Part shown: positions 1 to 11,013 of the stretch, piece by piece
Position numbering within the stretch: position 1 is the first letter of the stretch
Layout of the letters: every line of letters starts with the position of its first letter
Source: Dentipellis sp. KUC8613
Lineage: Eukaryota > Basidiomycota > Agaricomycetes > Russulales > Hericiaceae
Assembly (NCBI GenBank): GCA_002286715.1
Contig: NSJX01000006.1
Coordinates: forward strand, 248,001-312,000
Direction: 5' to 3'
DNA: 64,000 nucleotides
The notes under the pieces: generated by a model
Databases searched by the model: none
What the model was told of the DNA's origin: nothing
The model's input: only the letters and a program-made list of their open reading frames with translations
Translations under genes and position numbers: made by a program

Positions 1-234
1 TCGACAGCGTGCGTAGGTGCCGCGTAGTGGTGGGGATAGCGGCATCAGATTGCATAGGGTGTCCGATAGAAGTACATACAACAGTAATACAACAGCGCTA
101 GCGTAAAGTTACACGGCTGTGCGAGGATTATACTAGTAACAGGTAACAAAACAGAGAGCGTGAAAAGTGTCCGATTCTTTCGTGCCCGTGTGGCGGGGTG
201 GGGCAAGATACTCGTGACGAAAGCTGTTGGTCCT

Positions 235-792
235 TCAGCTGGTGGTGATCAAGAAAGGATCGCTGTCATCTCCGGAGTCGCCGAAGACTAAAGACACAGA
301 AATCGCTTATGAGAGGCAGACAAGAGCGGGAAAGAGAACTGGGGACTTACAGACTAGGAAATATTGTCCAGCGTCGACGTTAGGGACTGTCACTTCAATC
401 CGGCCGTCCAGGACGTTAAATCCAGAAGCCAAAGTGACTGCAATTTATCAAGTGAGACAATGCCAATGGTAGATGCTCCGGCCGTGCTTACTAGGGAGGA
501 TGATAGTCTCCCAACCAAGCTTGATCGTGCCGACGGGATTCGTGATGTTCACAGGCGCATCCGAAGTGTCCCTGAGAATTGATGGTCAGTAATTAGCGCG
601 ACAATAATAACAATGAGGGACCTACCAGGTGACATTATGGCGCTGGCCGACCATCCATACCGTACCTTCGTGAGGGTAGGTAACCCGCGGGGCATAGACG
701 TCCCGTGGCTCGAGGGGGGCAGCTGCCACAACGCTCGACAGCGCCATGGCAAAGAGGGCGAAAGAGCTCGTGAAGATGTTCGTAAACTTCAT
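235..792 (-). CDS. Small secreted Kre9/KNH-like (Ser-Thr-rich GPI-anchored family) protein
   Basis: Four exons (792-626, 571-492, 437-351, 287-235) join in frame to 128 aa. The protein starts with a signal peptide (MKFTNIFTSSFALFAMALSS, cut near AAA/P25) and then a single beta-sandwich domain typical of the fungal Kre9/KNH-like N-terminal family: the opening P-x-x-G-x-x-W, the HNVTWDTSDAP strand, an NITNPVGTIKLG segment and a closing GQYFLVFFGDSGD motif. It ends right after that domain, with no Ser/Thr stalk or GPI signal, so it is probably a soluble secreted or wall-associated protein. A TATA box sits about 80 bp upstream, which fits a strongly regulated extracellular protein. Exact function is unknown; the family call comes from motif order, not from a search. 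Confidence 0.85.
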
Positions 793-2482
793 GGCGGACG
801 TAAACAGTAGTGGTTTGGAGTGTGTGTTTGTAGACTTGAAGCCTGTAGGTTCGGGACGCACGCACCTGGCTTTTTATACGACGCATAGAGCGGAACGTTG
901 AGGCCGCTACGAGACTTCGAAGCGTCGAGCGCCTCGTAGACTGAGCGGCGCTGGCGGAAATGAGAGCGCAGGCCTCCTCCGGATCGCTCTTGACGCTCCA
1001 GAGGACGGGTGGGCGCGCCGTGCCGCGACTCCTACACCGCGAAAGCCTAAAGTAAACCTGCCCCAAGAGGCTAGACGGCCGATCCAGAGTGTGCTTAGGA
1101 TAGAAAGGCGCCAGGTCGGCCGTGGATGATGCACGACTGCCCGCAGGCCAGATTGAGAACACTCGGGCCTCGAGGCAGGAAATGGTAGCACGAGGACACG
1201 GTAGCACGAGGGCCACTCGGAGGTAGGCGGCAGCTGGCTTTGACGCGCTCCGATATTGGCCCAGCGTCTTCCATTCCCACGAGCAGTCGTCCAGAGGGGG
1301 GCCGTCTGGCCTCGAAGTTATGAGTGATATGACTTTTTGGAGCACCGGAGTCTAGGTTTGTCTTGAGTCGGTCCAGCGAACGTAAGAGAACTGTGCACCA
1401 CATAGACGCCACCTAGGTCTGCAGAGCTGAGGCGTAAAACACTCCACAAGGGGAAAGACCACTGTAGAACGGCGAGGAAAAGGAGAACAGCAGCAAGGCG
1501 ATAATGTCAGTAATTAAGGGTCAGCAGATTTGTAGTGCGACCGAATCAGTCACTGTATAATTGTTAGTCTCTTGGATCTTTGACGTTCAGGGTATATGGG
1601 AAAATGTTGAAGCCAATACCTGCGCAAATAGATGGGCAAAAGAAACTTAATTGAATCCGGGGGAAAGCGGAATGCTGGAGGGACGCAGATACAGAATTTT
1701 TGAGCGGAAGCAGAAAAGAAGAGCTTAGCAGAATTGGCCAGGGAGGTCGAAGAACCAACAATTGTAAGACGGAAGCCCAGTAGTAGGAAGATGAAGCAGA
1801 TGCCCGGTGCCTCATCTCGTGCCTTGAGCATTTCCAGGAAGAAAAAGAAAGTAAACGGGCAGCCTTGACGATAGAGTGCGAGCCATGGGCGTGGAGGCGT
1901 CGCAGGCCGCGGACGTAGGCAGAAAAGCAATAAGAGTTGGATGATCGGCCTGCAAGCCTGGTATCCATGCGAGGCCTTCCAGCGGGACTGAGATACCGGG
2001 CAGTTTGTTGGTCCGTTCCGAGGCTGGGACGAGAGTGCAGAACACGTATTCCAGGCTCTGAAGCCGCCCGCCCTGTGGTAGCATAAGACCGTGCAAGTGA
2101 CTGGTCACAAGAGCAGGACTCGGAGAGTTAGAAGTCTACCCCATTGGAAGCATACCCGCGTGGTTTGGCACAATCCAAAAATTCAGAAGCATTTCGAATG
2201 AGCGCGTACCTGTGGTCGCGACTCGGAAGCACGAAGAGGTTGAGTGGTTTGATGTTAGTATACGTTTATCCTGTAAAGATTACTTCCAAAAAGGATGGTC
2301 AGTGAGAGACACTGATGTACGTTGATTCTCAAACATCGTAGACCTTGAGTGTGGACGAGGGTTGAATTGAACGCGACGGAGGAGAACAAAGGGCGTGCGC
2401 CACCGACGCGCGGGGAGGAAAGCGCGTCGACGCGGCGTGTTTATCGTTCCCACGGCATCTCTCCCGAACGCGCCTCCTAACC
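793..2482. other. Intergenic DNA between two divergent genes
   Basis: About 1.7 kb between the start of the KNH-like gene and the start of MIF2. Several open frames of 80-240 codons exist on the minus strand (635-1345, 1550-2108) but none shows a domain, good splice structure or a convincing start. I see nothing certain here beyond promoters. Confidence 0.5.
871..878 (-). promoter_or_regulatory. TATA box of the KNH-like gene
   Basis: The minus strand reads TATAAAAA about 80 bp upstream of the ATG at 792, a normal distance for a basidiomycete TATA promoter with a short leader. Confidence 0.6.
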
Positions 2483-4522
2483 ATGCCCACCGCCGCCCGC
2501 AAGAGCAGCCTGGGCTCCTCCCGCCGCGCTGCAGAGAAGAAACACATCCCTTTCCGCGCAGATGAGCTCGGCCGCGGCAAGAAGACCGGCATGGCCGTGC
2601 GCTACGTCGACCACAAGTCGGACGAGTTCGAGCCGTTCGACCAGGTCATGAGCCAGGCCGACACTCGGACGCCCCCACGGGCGCACCGCAACGGCGCACG
2701 CAACGGTCGGAAGAGCAGGGTCGAGACGATCGTGGAGGACGAGGACGGCGAGATGTCGATGGAGATCGACGACGGCTACGGTGCGTGAATTGCACTTCAG
2801 TTCATCATGCGGACAGGTTCTGATGCCGCGCAGGTGGTCCTGAGAGCGCGGAAGCGTATTTTCAGAAGACGCGCAGGCCGTCGATGCCTGCGGCTGCAAC
2901 GCGCGTGGGCTCGTCTAGCCGTTCAGTGCCCCGCATGTCCGAGATCGACTATGACAGTGTGCCGTCCCCGCGACCACGGCCGTCCACGAATGGCAGACGT
3001 TCTTCTGTCTACGGGAACACATCTGTGGGGCCCTCCCATCTATCCCAGTCGACACTGGGTCTAGGCGATGACGACGAGGACGACATTCCTATGGACGAGG
3101 GTGGCATGGAGGACTACGGGCAGGACGATTACGGGCAGGAAGAAGATGACGAGCCGCAGGAGCAGCCGCAGAGGTCCTATCGACGTCAGCAAACGCCGCG
3201 GCGGTCAAGCTTCACGTCGATGGCACAGGACGCAGTCGGGTTTGAGGACGAGGACGAGGAGGAAGAAGAGGAAGTAGAAGAAGTCGCGGCTAACTACTCT
3301 CATCGCTCTGACAAGGGGAAGGGTCGTGCTGTGGAGAGTTATCACGACGCGCACGAAGAGGATGATGTGGAAGAGGAGATCGCGCAGGGCTTGGAAGACA
3401 TTGACGGTGACCAACAGGACGAGGAGATGTATGAGGACCCAGAACCAGAGCCGGAACCGGAACCGCCCAAAAAGAAGAAAAAGGTGGATGACGCGCAGAG
3501 CAAGCAAGTCGGCCGAGCGAGAAAGAAAGTCACAACACCTATGCTGCCAGGTTTGTCCGGGTACATTCACAACCCGACAACTGCTCATGTACTAAATCTC
3601 TGCCAGAATCTCCTGACAACAGCGATGGGCTGCGGCGCGGCAAACGCATACGCTACGCGCCCCTCGAATGGTGGCGGCAAGAGAAAGTCGTGTACGGCCG
3701 TCGCGAGTCGGGCATCTCTTTCGTGCCCACCATCAAGGCGATCGTGCGTATACCCAAAGAGGCCCCACAACCTCTCGGCAAGAACGGGAAGCGCAAGAAG
3801 AGCGTGCCGCGCGGCAAGAGCAAGACTGCAGATGCGGAGGCGATGGTCTTCAACCCCGAAGAAGGCTGGGACGATGAAACTGAGACGAATGGTGTCGTCA
3901 CGGACTGGGTGACGGGCGAAGAGATTGAGAGGCGTAAGTGCTGTCGCCAAACTTTTTTCAACACACAATGCTTAGGGGAAAGTCCCGTATAGGCCTCGTC
4001 TTCCCTGGTAGGATGGTCAACTTCCGCGCAGGCGCGAACAACGATTTCTTCTTCCAGAAGATCTTCGGCGACGGTGAGTACGTCGCCGCTGGCCAGCTCA
4101 AAATCCCGCCAAAGGGCCAGAAGCCGACCAAGATGACGAAAGACAATACATATGTACATTCTCTCCCTCATCGCGACCGCTTCTCAATCTAATGTTGTAT
4201 CCACGTTGTGTACTAGGTCTTCTATGTCATCGAGGGGGCCGTTGCCTTCAAAGTGCACAACTCGACGTACATCCTGTGCACGGGCGGGATGATCCTCGTC
4301 CCGCGCGGCAATTCGTACTACATCGAGAACATCTGCGAGCGCGACGCTCGTCTGTTCTTCTCGCAGGCGCGCCGCGTCAGCGCGGAGGACGAGCAGGCGC
4401 AGGTGCGGCAGCCGGCGCCGCCGTCACGCACGGGGAGCGCGGGCGCACCGACAAGCGCGTCGAGGCAGTCGGTTGAGAAGACGGAGAAAAAGGGTAAGCG
4501 GGCGGCGTCGTCGCGGGCGTAG
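2483..4522 (+). CDS. MIF2: Mif2/CENP-C inner-kinetochore protein
   Basis: Five exons (2483-2780, 2834-3550, 3607-3933, 3993-4153, 4217-4522) give 602 aa. CENP-C binds the CENP-A nucleosome and links centromeric chromatin to the outer kinetochore. The CENP-C motif is plain at residues 348-366 (RRGKRIRYAPLEWWRQEKV), spanning the intron 2 junction region. The C-terminal cupin dimerisation domain follows from about residue 448 (RMVNFRAG, FFFQKIFGDGEYVAAGQ, KMTKDNTYVFYVIEGAV, GGMILVPRGNSYYIENI, DARLFFSQAR). Between the N-terminus (an HIPFRADELGRGKKTG block like the Mif2 N-terminal motif) and the CENP-C motif lie very acidic stretches and a (PE)n-KKKKK tract. Length and order match fungal Mif2. The tail after the cupin is low-complexity and basic. 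Confidence 0.95.
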
Positions 4523-5533
4523 GCGGTGAACGGACAGCTGGTGGGTTTTGTGTGTGGTGGCGGGGTGGTGTGTATGGTGTATGATGTTGCGATTGCAGAT
4601 GTATGTTTCTATAATCTTCTTGTCGAGAGACAGATTTCTAGGTTTTTCCTATTTTCCCATGTCCTTGTTCGCCCGCGCCCACACGCACTTCAATATCATT
4701 GTTTATGACTATTTAGGTTGGTGGGTCGACGGTCCAAGTTATTCGTGGAGTATACTGGTGAGTGGACCTCTGTCCGTGTACAGTTGCTGACAATGGTTTA
4801 CGCAATCCTTGTCGGCATCTTGGGGTCTTGTTCTGTGCAATTAATTCTTCGCTCTCATCCGCTGTGCTCACAATAATAAATATCGATCCTCGCCCGACCG
4901 GCAAGCCCCGGCCGCTACAGCCCGGAGTCCGGCGCCTCTGACAGTAGGATTTCAATAGTGGGGAGGACACTACTTGTATGCTGGGTATGTCTTGCCTGGG
5001 CATTTTCCCCTGTAAATCCTATCCTATCTGCGTATCTGAATCCTTTCTCTCTTTACAGGTCGTCGTGGAATGGACCAACAAGGTGGCAGACACCACATCC
5101 CCGGCAACGCGCCTTATTGTTTCCAGAATCGCTGCGACGTCCCTCTCGGATGGCTATACACCAAGTGATAGGCGCGGAACCTCAGCAGCATCCTCCCGGG
5201 CTCTATGTACGGGCAGCAACAACAACTATTCACGACGTAGCTGTTGTGTACGTCGTTATTATATTTCCTAGTCCTGTAGGCTAACAACCCTCGCGATAAT
5301 GCCTGACATTTACATCAATTGTGATGGCTAGCTTGTTCACCTCGCAGTTGGAGTTGTGAAGCTCACGTCTTGTGTAGCGATGCAGAAGAAGGCGTGCGTT
5401 CTCCCTTTATAACACGAACGTTTGGACAAGATGGAGAGAACACGACTTTCTATACTCAGCTTCTCTCGCCACGCGAGAACTTGCAGCTCATCCATCACCA
5501 TCAAGAAGCCCTCTCTTCTACGCCGGAGATACT
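4523..5533. other. Intergenic DNA between MIF2 and the bHLH-like gene
   Basis: About 1 kb between two genes on the plus strand. It must hold the MIF2 3' end and the next promoter. Short open frames at 4958-5284 are not supported by splice sites or motifs. Confidence 0.5.
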
Positions 5534-6945
5534 ATGTCTCTGTCACGACAAGGCCATACGCATTACCCGCAGCAGCAATATGGCCACGGGCCACTGGATC
5601 AGACGAATGGGGAGACCAACGTGCAATCGTAAGTGCATGGATTCTCCATATGTTTCAGCCAATACTGATCACCTCCTTAGCGAACCCCCTGTGTACACGG
5701 ACTTGTATTTGATAGAGCCCACGGGACCCGCTGTTCAAGAGAACTCAACATCTTTCAATTCGAATCATGGCGTTTCGCTGCCTACATCGCAGAATTTGGC
5801 TCCTGACTTCGGTATATATCAATCCGGGTCGCATAACCTCGAACTCGTCCCCCGTCCAGGCTCAGGGCATCGGCCTCTCGTAAATACTCGACAGATGGGC
5901 TCGCAGGCACCTGGCTTCTCGGCCTCTGCCTGCCCAACGAACTCCACTAACAGCCTCCCAAATAACTACCCATCATCGCCAACTCAGGGCCTCATGAGGC
6001 CGCAGCAGGGAGCTCCGACATCCTCCCAGCAAGTGATGTCGACTGATGATGAGGTTCAACCTGGCTTCTTTGACCTTTTGAATTTTAATCCTGCGTCATC
6101 GTCGTCTGCCACACAAACAGCCTCTAGGCATACTCAGCTTCCGACTCGCGCTCAGAATGATCTCGCACCTGGATTCGCACACGACATGCAGCCAACTACC
6201 ATCACTCCCGGTGTCCCCAGCGTGCAGCCGATGCAGACGCTGCTAACTCCCCTTCCCCCAGGATCAGGTGCTGGTGCTTCTCAAGCATCATCTTCGGGAC
6301 CTACACCGCTTTCTGGGGAATTAGAGCCTTTCCTTTATGATATGATGCCATCCGTACAGAATCCCGGGGCATATTCGCAGTCGGCGCAAGGTGGTAGCAG
6401 TCGGCCTAGGAAGCGAAAGGCGCGCATGAGCCCTGACGTTGAGGAAACCGCTGAAGCAGAGGCTGGTGGTCTTGCACAAGGCCCGGAGGAGGTCGAAGTG
6501 GCGCTTGCGGCTCCCAGAACAAAAAAAGCGCGGACAGACGGACAAAAGAAGGCTTCTAGGGAACAGGCCCAACAATACCGCTGCGATACGAACAGACATA
6601 TCGAAACGATCCAAGAGTGGTATCAGAGAAGACACCCAAAACAAGCGACCAAGCTAACAAAAATCGAGTGCTTGAAGGAAGGTATGTTGCCTTCGCGTCA
6701 TTTGCCTTATCGTACGGCATTGCAGCAGAGGTTTCGTCATTGACACCTTTGCCTTAGCGGCCGGTTTTTTTAGCAAGAATCCTTTGTTACCGGAAGAAGT
6801 CAATGAACTCCGTCGTCAGGACCAACTCGAAATTCAACGACTGAGGAATCATATAAAAGTGCTTGAGAAGGTTCTTCATGCGGCCCGCCACGGGCAGATA
6901 ACTACACAAAACCATGAGCGAGAAAACACAAAAGCGGCCCAATAG
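5534..6945 (+). CDS. Low-complexity protein with divergent bHLH-like region and C-terminal coiled coil
   Basis: Three exons (5534-5628, 5681-6681, 6758-6945) sum to 427 aa. Residues 1-300 are Ser/Pro/Gln-rich and disordered. Near residue 290 there is a basic nuclear-localisation-like cluster (SRPRKRKARMSP) and later KKARTDGQKKASREQ. This leads into a predicted helix (RHIETIQEWYQRRHP), a short loop and a second helix (KLTKIECLKEAAGFF) that looks like helix 2 of bHLH proteins (KLxKIexLxxA). A leucine-rich coiled coil follows (LEIQRLRNHIKVLEKVLHAA). I infer a DNA-binding transcription factor; the basic DNA-contact residues of classic bHLH are not clear, so it may only dimerise. The start is the first ATG with a good donor behind it. 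Confidence 0.7.
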
Positions 6946-7877
6946 AGGATTCACTTTCTTGAAAACGAGAACACCATGATCAAACAGGTTGTCGAAGCCC
7001 CTGGACGGGGACCAAATGCTTATGGGTCGAAAGGAAGTCAGAATGTAATTTAAGTCAAGCAGATGAAAATGACCCGAATCAAGTTCCGTCCCTTCTATCT
7101 ATAGGTCTAGATGCACATGCCTCGGTTGTATAATTTAAACACCATTCACATAATGATACAATACCGTGACTGACTGCCATGGATGCATTCGCCTCATGCC
7201 AACCTAAAGCGTGTCCCGGGCTGCAGTGGAAGAGAAGCCTCAGGAATATTTCTGAATCAACTTGAAATGTATCAGCGATTGTGACATAACGAGCACCTTG
7301 CAAAATGGCCCTGTTGCAAAAACGGTGGTAGGCTGATGTTGCATTGTCACCAGTGGTCAGTCGGTAGGCTACCAGACCCGCGCCGCCCAGCTAGTACGGG
7401 ATACCCCGAATTCGGCCACAAGGTCGACGTCGCTGAAGCAAAGTACAATACATTCATCTTTTTGCTAGGTCCTTCTCCACGAACCAGGACCTACACCTAG
7501 CACGAGGCTCACACACCCTTAAAACTCCGGAACGTAGATACTGTAGAATGGACGGATGCATTGTGGTACTGTACCCGACGAACTAGACAAAGACGTAGAC
7601 GTGGGTGTATGGGTGTGTTAATCAATCAGTAAAAAGCCGGTATGCCAGTGGTAGTGTAATGAGTTCCAGAGTAAGAATATGCAAAAGATCATAGATATCG
7701 AAAGGGCGAGACGGGGCGGAGACAGAGATTGAGATTGAGATTGGGAAGAACGAAAGACAGAACCCCGCAGTCGAGGACAAGGACGAGGACGGAGTGGAGT
7801 ATGTACCGAGTCTAGGACTCCGATGCAGCCGCTTACACACCACCAAAAGAGAGCAAGCAGATTCAGATCGCGGTGCA
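6946..7877. other. Intergenic DNA between convergent genes
   Basis: About 930 bp between two convergent genes, so mainly 3' flanks. It includes a (GATTGA)n-like tract near 7720-7744. No gene recognised. Confidence 0.5.
7719..7744. repeat. Short hexamer tract (GATTGA)n
   Basis: Three to four tandem copies of GAGATT/GATTGA with small changes, in the 3' flank of the Ser/Pro-rich gene. Confidence 0.6.
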
Positions 7878-10485
7878 TCATGCGTTTCGCCCGGGAGCGG
7901 GCAGCGACAGCCAGTCGCTCATGTCCCCGCCCTCCTCGAACCAATTCAGATCCAGACTTCCCTTCACGTCGGTCGGGATGTCCGGCAGGCCACGCCCCGG
8001 TGCAGGCATAGTTGCCGCGCGCGTGTGCGCGGAACCTTGTTCTCCGAATTCGCTAGGGTGGAGGTACGATGACGGGCGCGGCATCTGTTGCGGGACGGAA
8101 GGGAACGCGTCGAAGATGTCGCGGTCGATGGTCGTGTTGGCCGAGGAAGAGGTCGACATCGACAGCACCGACGTCGGCGTGTCGGGGATGGTCTGCAATA
8201 CCGGGAGCGACGGCGCGCCTTTGGACGGGGTCGACATGCGCGGGGGTGACGGCACTTCTGAGATGGAGTCTCCTGGAAATGACTGTCAGCTCATAACATC
8301 ATAATACATCTACATATTGTACGCACTTGGTTTATCGTCCATCAGCATCGACTTCGTCCTCGACGCGCGATGCAGCAGCTTATCCGCAAACGACGTCGCC
8401 CGTGCAACACCACGGCGCGGCGACAGCTTGATGGAGGCGCCGCCGGACGCGGAAGCAGCGTCTGAACGGAGGCTCTTCCCGCTCTTCCCTGAGCGTGCCG
8501 ACTTTGCACTACGGATGCTCACATTGTCGTGTGGGTGGGTGTAGCCGGGCGGCGTGACGAGATCAAATGTCGGGGACGGCGGCGTCGCGACCGGCGCCGA
8601 GTCGTCCGAGGACATCTCGGATGAAATGCTCTGCCGCGGCCACGAGCCAGGCATGGTCGTGCGCAGCGCCGAGCGCAAGGAGAAGTAGCGCCGGCTGCGC
8701 GCAGACTTCGGTGGGGGCGTGGGCGGGATGTCTTCCTCCGTGACGGACGCGGTCGGGGCATGAATCTGGAACGTGGGGGTCGTGAAGGTGGGCGCGGGGA
8801 GAGATTCGCGGCGAGGAGGCGGGGTCTTGACGGTTTCTGGGGGCGATTGGACCGGGAACGGCTGGCTGCTGGATGCAGTTGCGTCTTCAATGGGGCTCTG
8901 CAGGATGGCGACAGAACTCTGCGAAGAGGCGACCTGGAAGGAGGTGATAGGACTCGGAGTGGCTGATGTGGACTCCAATTCCGCCCCGATGGCAGAAGGC
9001 TCTACAGATATGCTACCATCTGCGAGCTGCTGCTCCAACCAAGCGGCCTCTTTGAGCAAGTCCGCAAGGTCATTCGCGCTAGGACTAGCGGGAGGGTCTG
9101 ACACGGCATTGTTGAGATGCTTGAAGTGCCTCTTCGAACGCACAACGGTATTCGGATGAGAGTCCGAGTTGCCCTTCAAGTTGGCTGAGCTTGGGCGCGA
9201 CTTGACGGTGCCTGATCTTGACAGGCTGAGAGACGGCCTGGCATCACTGTCCACTGACGGGCGATGAACGATGGCAGAGAAGCTCTTCTTGCCCGTAGAA
9301 TGTGTGTACACCGGGTCCAATTGGGGTACGGGAGAGGAAGTCGGTACAGTCAATGAAGGGGATGTTGTGCCGTTGGCTGACACGGGCGTGGATGACGAGG
9401 CTCCGTCGACGGCGACGGCGCGGCTCGTAGTAGGTGATATGGTCGTACGAATGCCAGTTATGATCTCGGCTTCGGAGGTATCAAGCGTAGCGTTTCCGGT
9501 CGAGTCCATAGATTCGTCAGCAGGAGTCGAGTCGTCAAACGTATTGATGGCGGTCCTCCCATACTTCGAGGGAAGGCTGACTCTCAAGACGAGAGGCTCC
9601 GCGGCTTTTTGTGGTGATGTCGGGGATGATGCTTCCTTCGATTTGGGCGATTGCGCAACGGCCTCTGAGACCGATATCGGAGAGGGAGAGATCTGCGCAG
9701 GAGTGGCTGGCGTCGGGGTTGCAGGCGCCGATGGCACTGGGGTGGCTGACGCGCCGTCGGCGGATTTCGCAGGAGCTTCCACTGGCGACTTCTCCACCAG
9801 AGTTTGCAGAACGGATTCCGCTGTAGCCATCGGAGGCGTGATATCACCGTCAGACATAGTCCTTGACCGCAATGGCGACGTGGGGACAGCGCCAAGCTCT
9901 TGCGCGATGTCAACGATACTTCGTCGATTTATGGCTGACGAATTGCGGCGGTTGGCCGTTGGCGGGACGGAACCTGGCTTCGGTAGTGGAGGCGTATCCG
10001 TCGTGATCCCTTCAGGAAGGGGAGCTCCTGCACCAGTAATTGTAACACATCTCTTTCTCGGAGAGTCACCAAGCGCACCTGCGGGAGCCGTGACCGCCCT
10101 GCTCTGCGTCTGCGGCGGACTGGGTCCGGGGCGCCCTTTCCCGAGCGCCGCGACGCGGTTGCCGTAGAGTTCCCTGCTTTTGCTGTTGGGGCCCTCATCC
10201 TGCGGGGGGACGCCAATGCCGAAGCTGCCACGCGGGACAGGTGTGCCGCCCTTCTCCTCGAACTTTGCTATTTTGTCGCGCAGAGTGCCTGTCGGAGGAC
10301 TCGTAGCCCCACCGCGAACTGAGGATGGGTTACTGGGGAGTCCATTGTTGCGTTGTTGCTGGAGAGCAGCTATGCGTTCCTTGAGGTTGACAGGTTGAGG
10401 TTCATGGATGCGCGCAGCCCTAGATGGCCAAGAAAGTAAGAACGCATGGTTCAGGGTATCAAGACAGCATCTCGAAAGCTTACAT
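7878..10485 (-). CDS. Ser/Pro/Thr-rich conserved fungal protein; start codon split by an intron
   Basis: Best model: coding exon 1 is only the two bases AT (10485-10484); a 64-bp intron with GTAAGC donor and CTAG acceptor follows; exon 2 (10419-8327) starts with G, giving ATG GCT GCG CGC. Exon 3 is 8272-7878. The sum is 829 aa. No other ATG lies in frame before codon 179 of this model, yet the frame is open and conserved-looking from the acceptor on. The N-terminus carries compact motifs (VNLKERIAALQQQ at 11-23, TLRDKIAKFEEKGG at 46-59, PVPRGSFGIG at 61-70) that look like short binding helices. The rest is low-complexity, with a possible coiled segment LADLLKEAAWLEQQLADG and Ser/Arg-rich blocks near the C-terminus. 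Function unknown; a scaffold or cytoskeletal regulator is a guess. Confidence 0.75.
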
Positions 10486-11013
10486 GGGGGGTATGAGAGA
10501 GCGAGGGAGTGACTATCAAAGAACGGCCAGCGACTTGGCAGCCACGATGGTGTATATGTTGACGGATTGATGGGAATCTCAGGTATGATGAACTCCGTCC
10601 TTGACGACCAAACAAGAAGAAAAGAAAAGAAAGAGTGCGGGGGGGATGGAAAGGAGGGGCGAGGGGACCGGAGGACGAGGGGGGTACGAGGGCAAGAGGA
10701 GCCGGCAGTGGCAACAGCTCACCGCGTCCGCCGCAACACTTACGCTAACGGATCACGCGCCGCCTTCTCGTTCCACTTTCACTTCATCTTGCGGGCCTCG
10801 GCCGCCTCTCACTTTCCTCGTCCCCGACTAGAATACACAGTTTGTCTCTACAATATAGTAGGTATCGTATCTTGTCTCGCTCTAGTGAATCAGTATGCAG
10901 GGTATGCCTGACACTACCATGCAAAATCACCGAAAATTAAAACTGCAAGGGGATATGCGGGGATGAGCACATATCACACCAGACGGCGGAAGATCGAGCG
11001 CGCTGTGACAATT
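10486..11013. other. Promoter region of the Ser/Pro-rich gene and 3' flank of TRF4
   Basis: About 530 bp. It holds the 5' leader of the minus-strand gene to its left and the 3' end of TRF4. No further gene seen. Confidence 0.5.

Noticed and set aside
1550..2108. Minus-strand frames with hydrophobic stretches near 1800
   Set aside because: Could hint at a membrane protein, but no splice structure, start or family signature.
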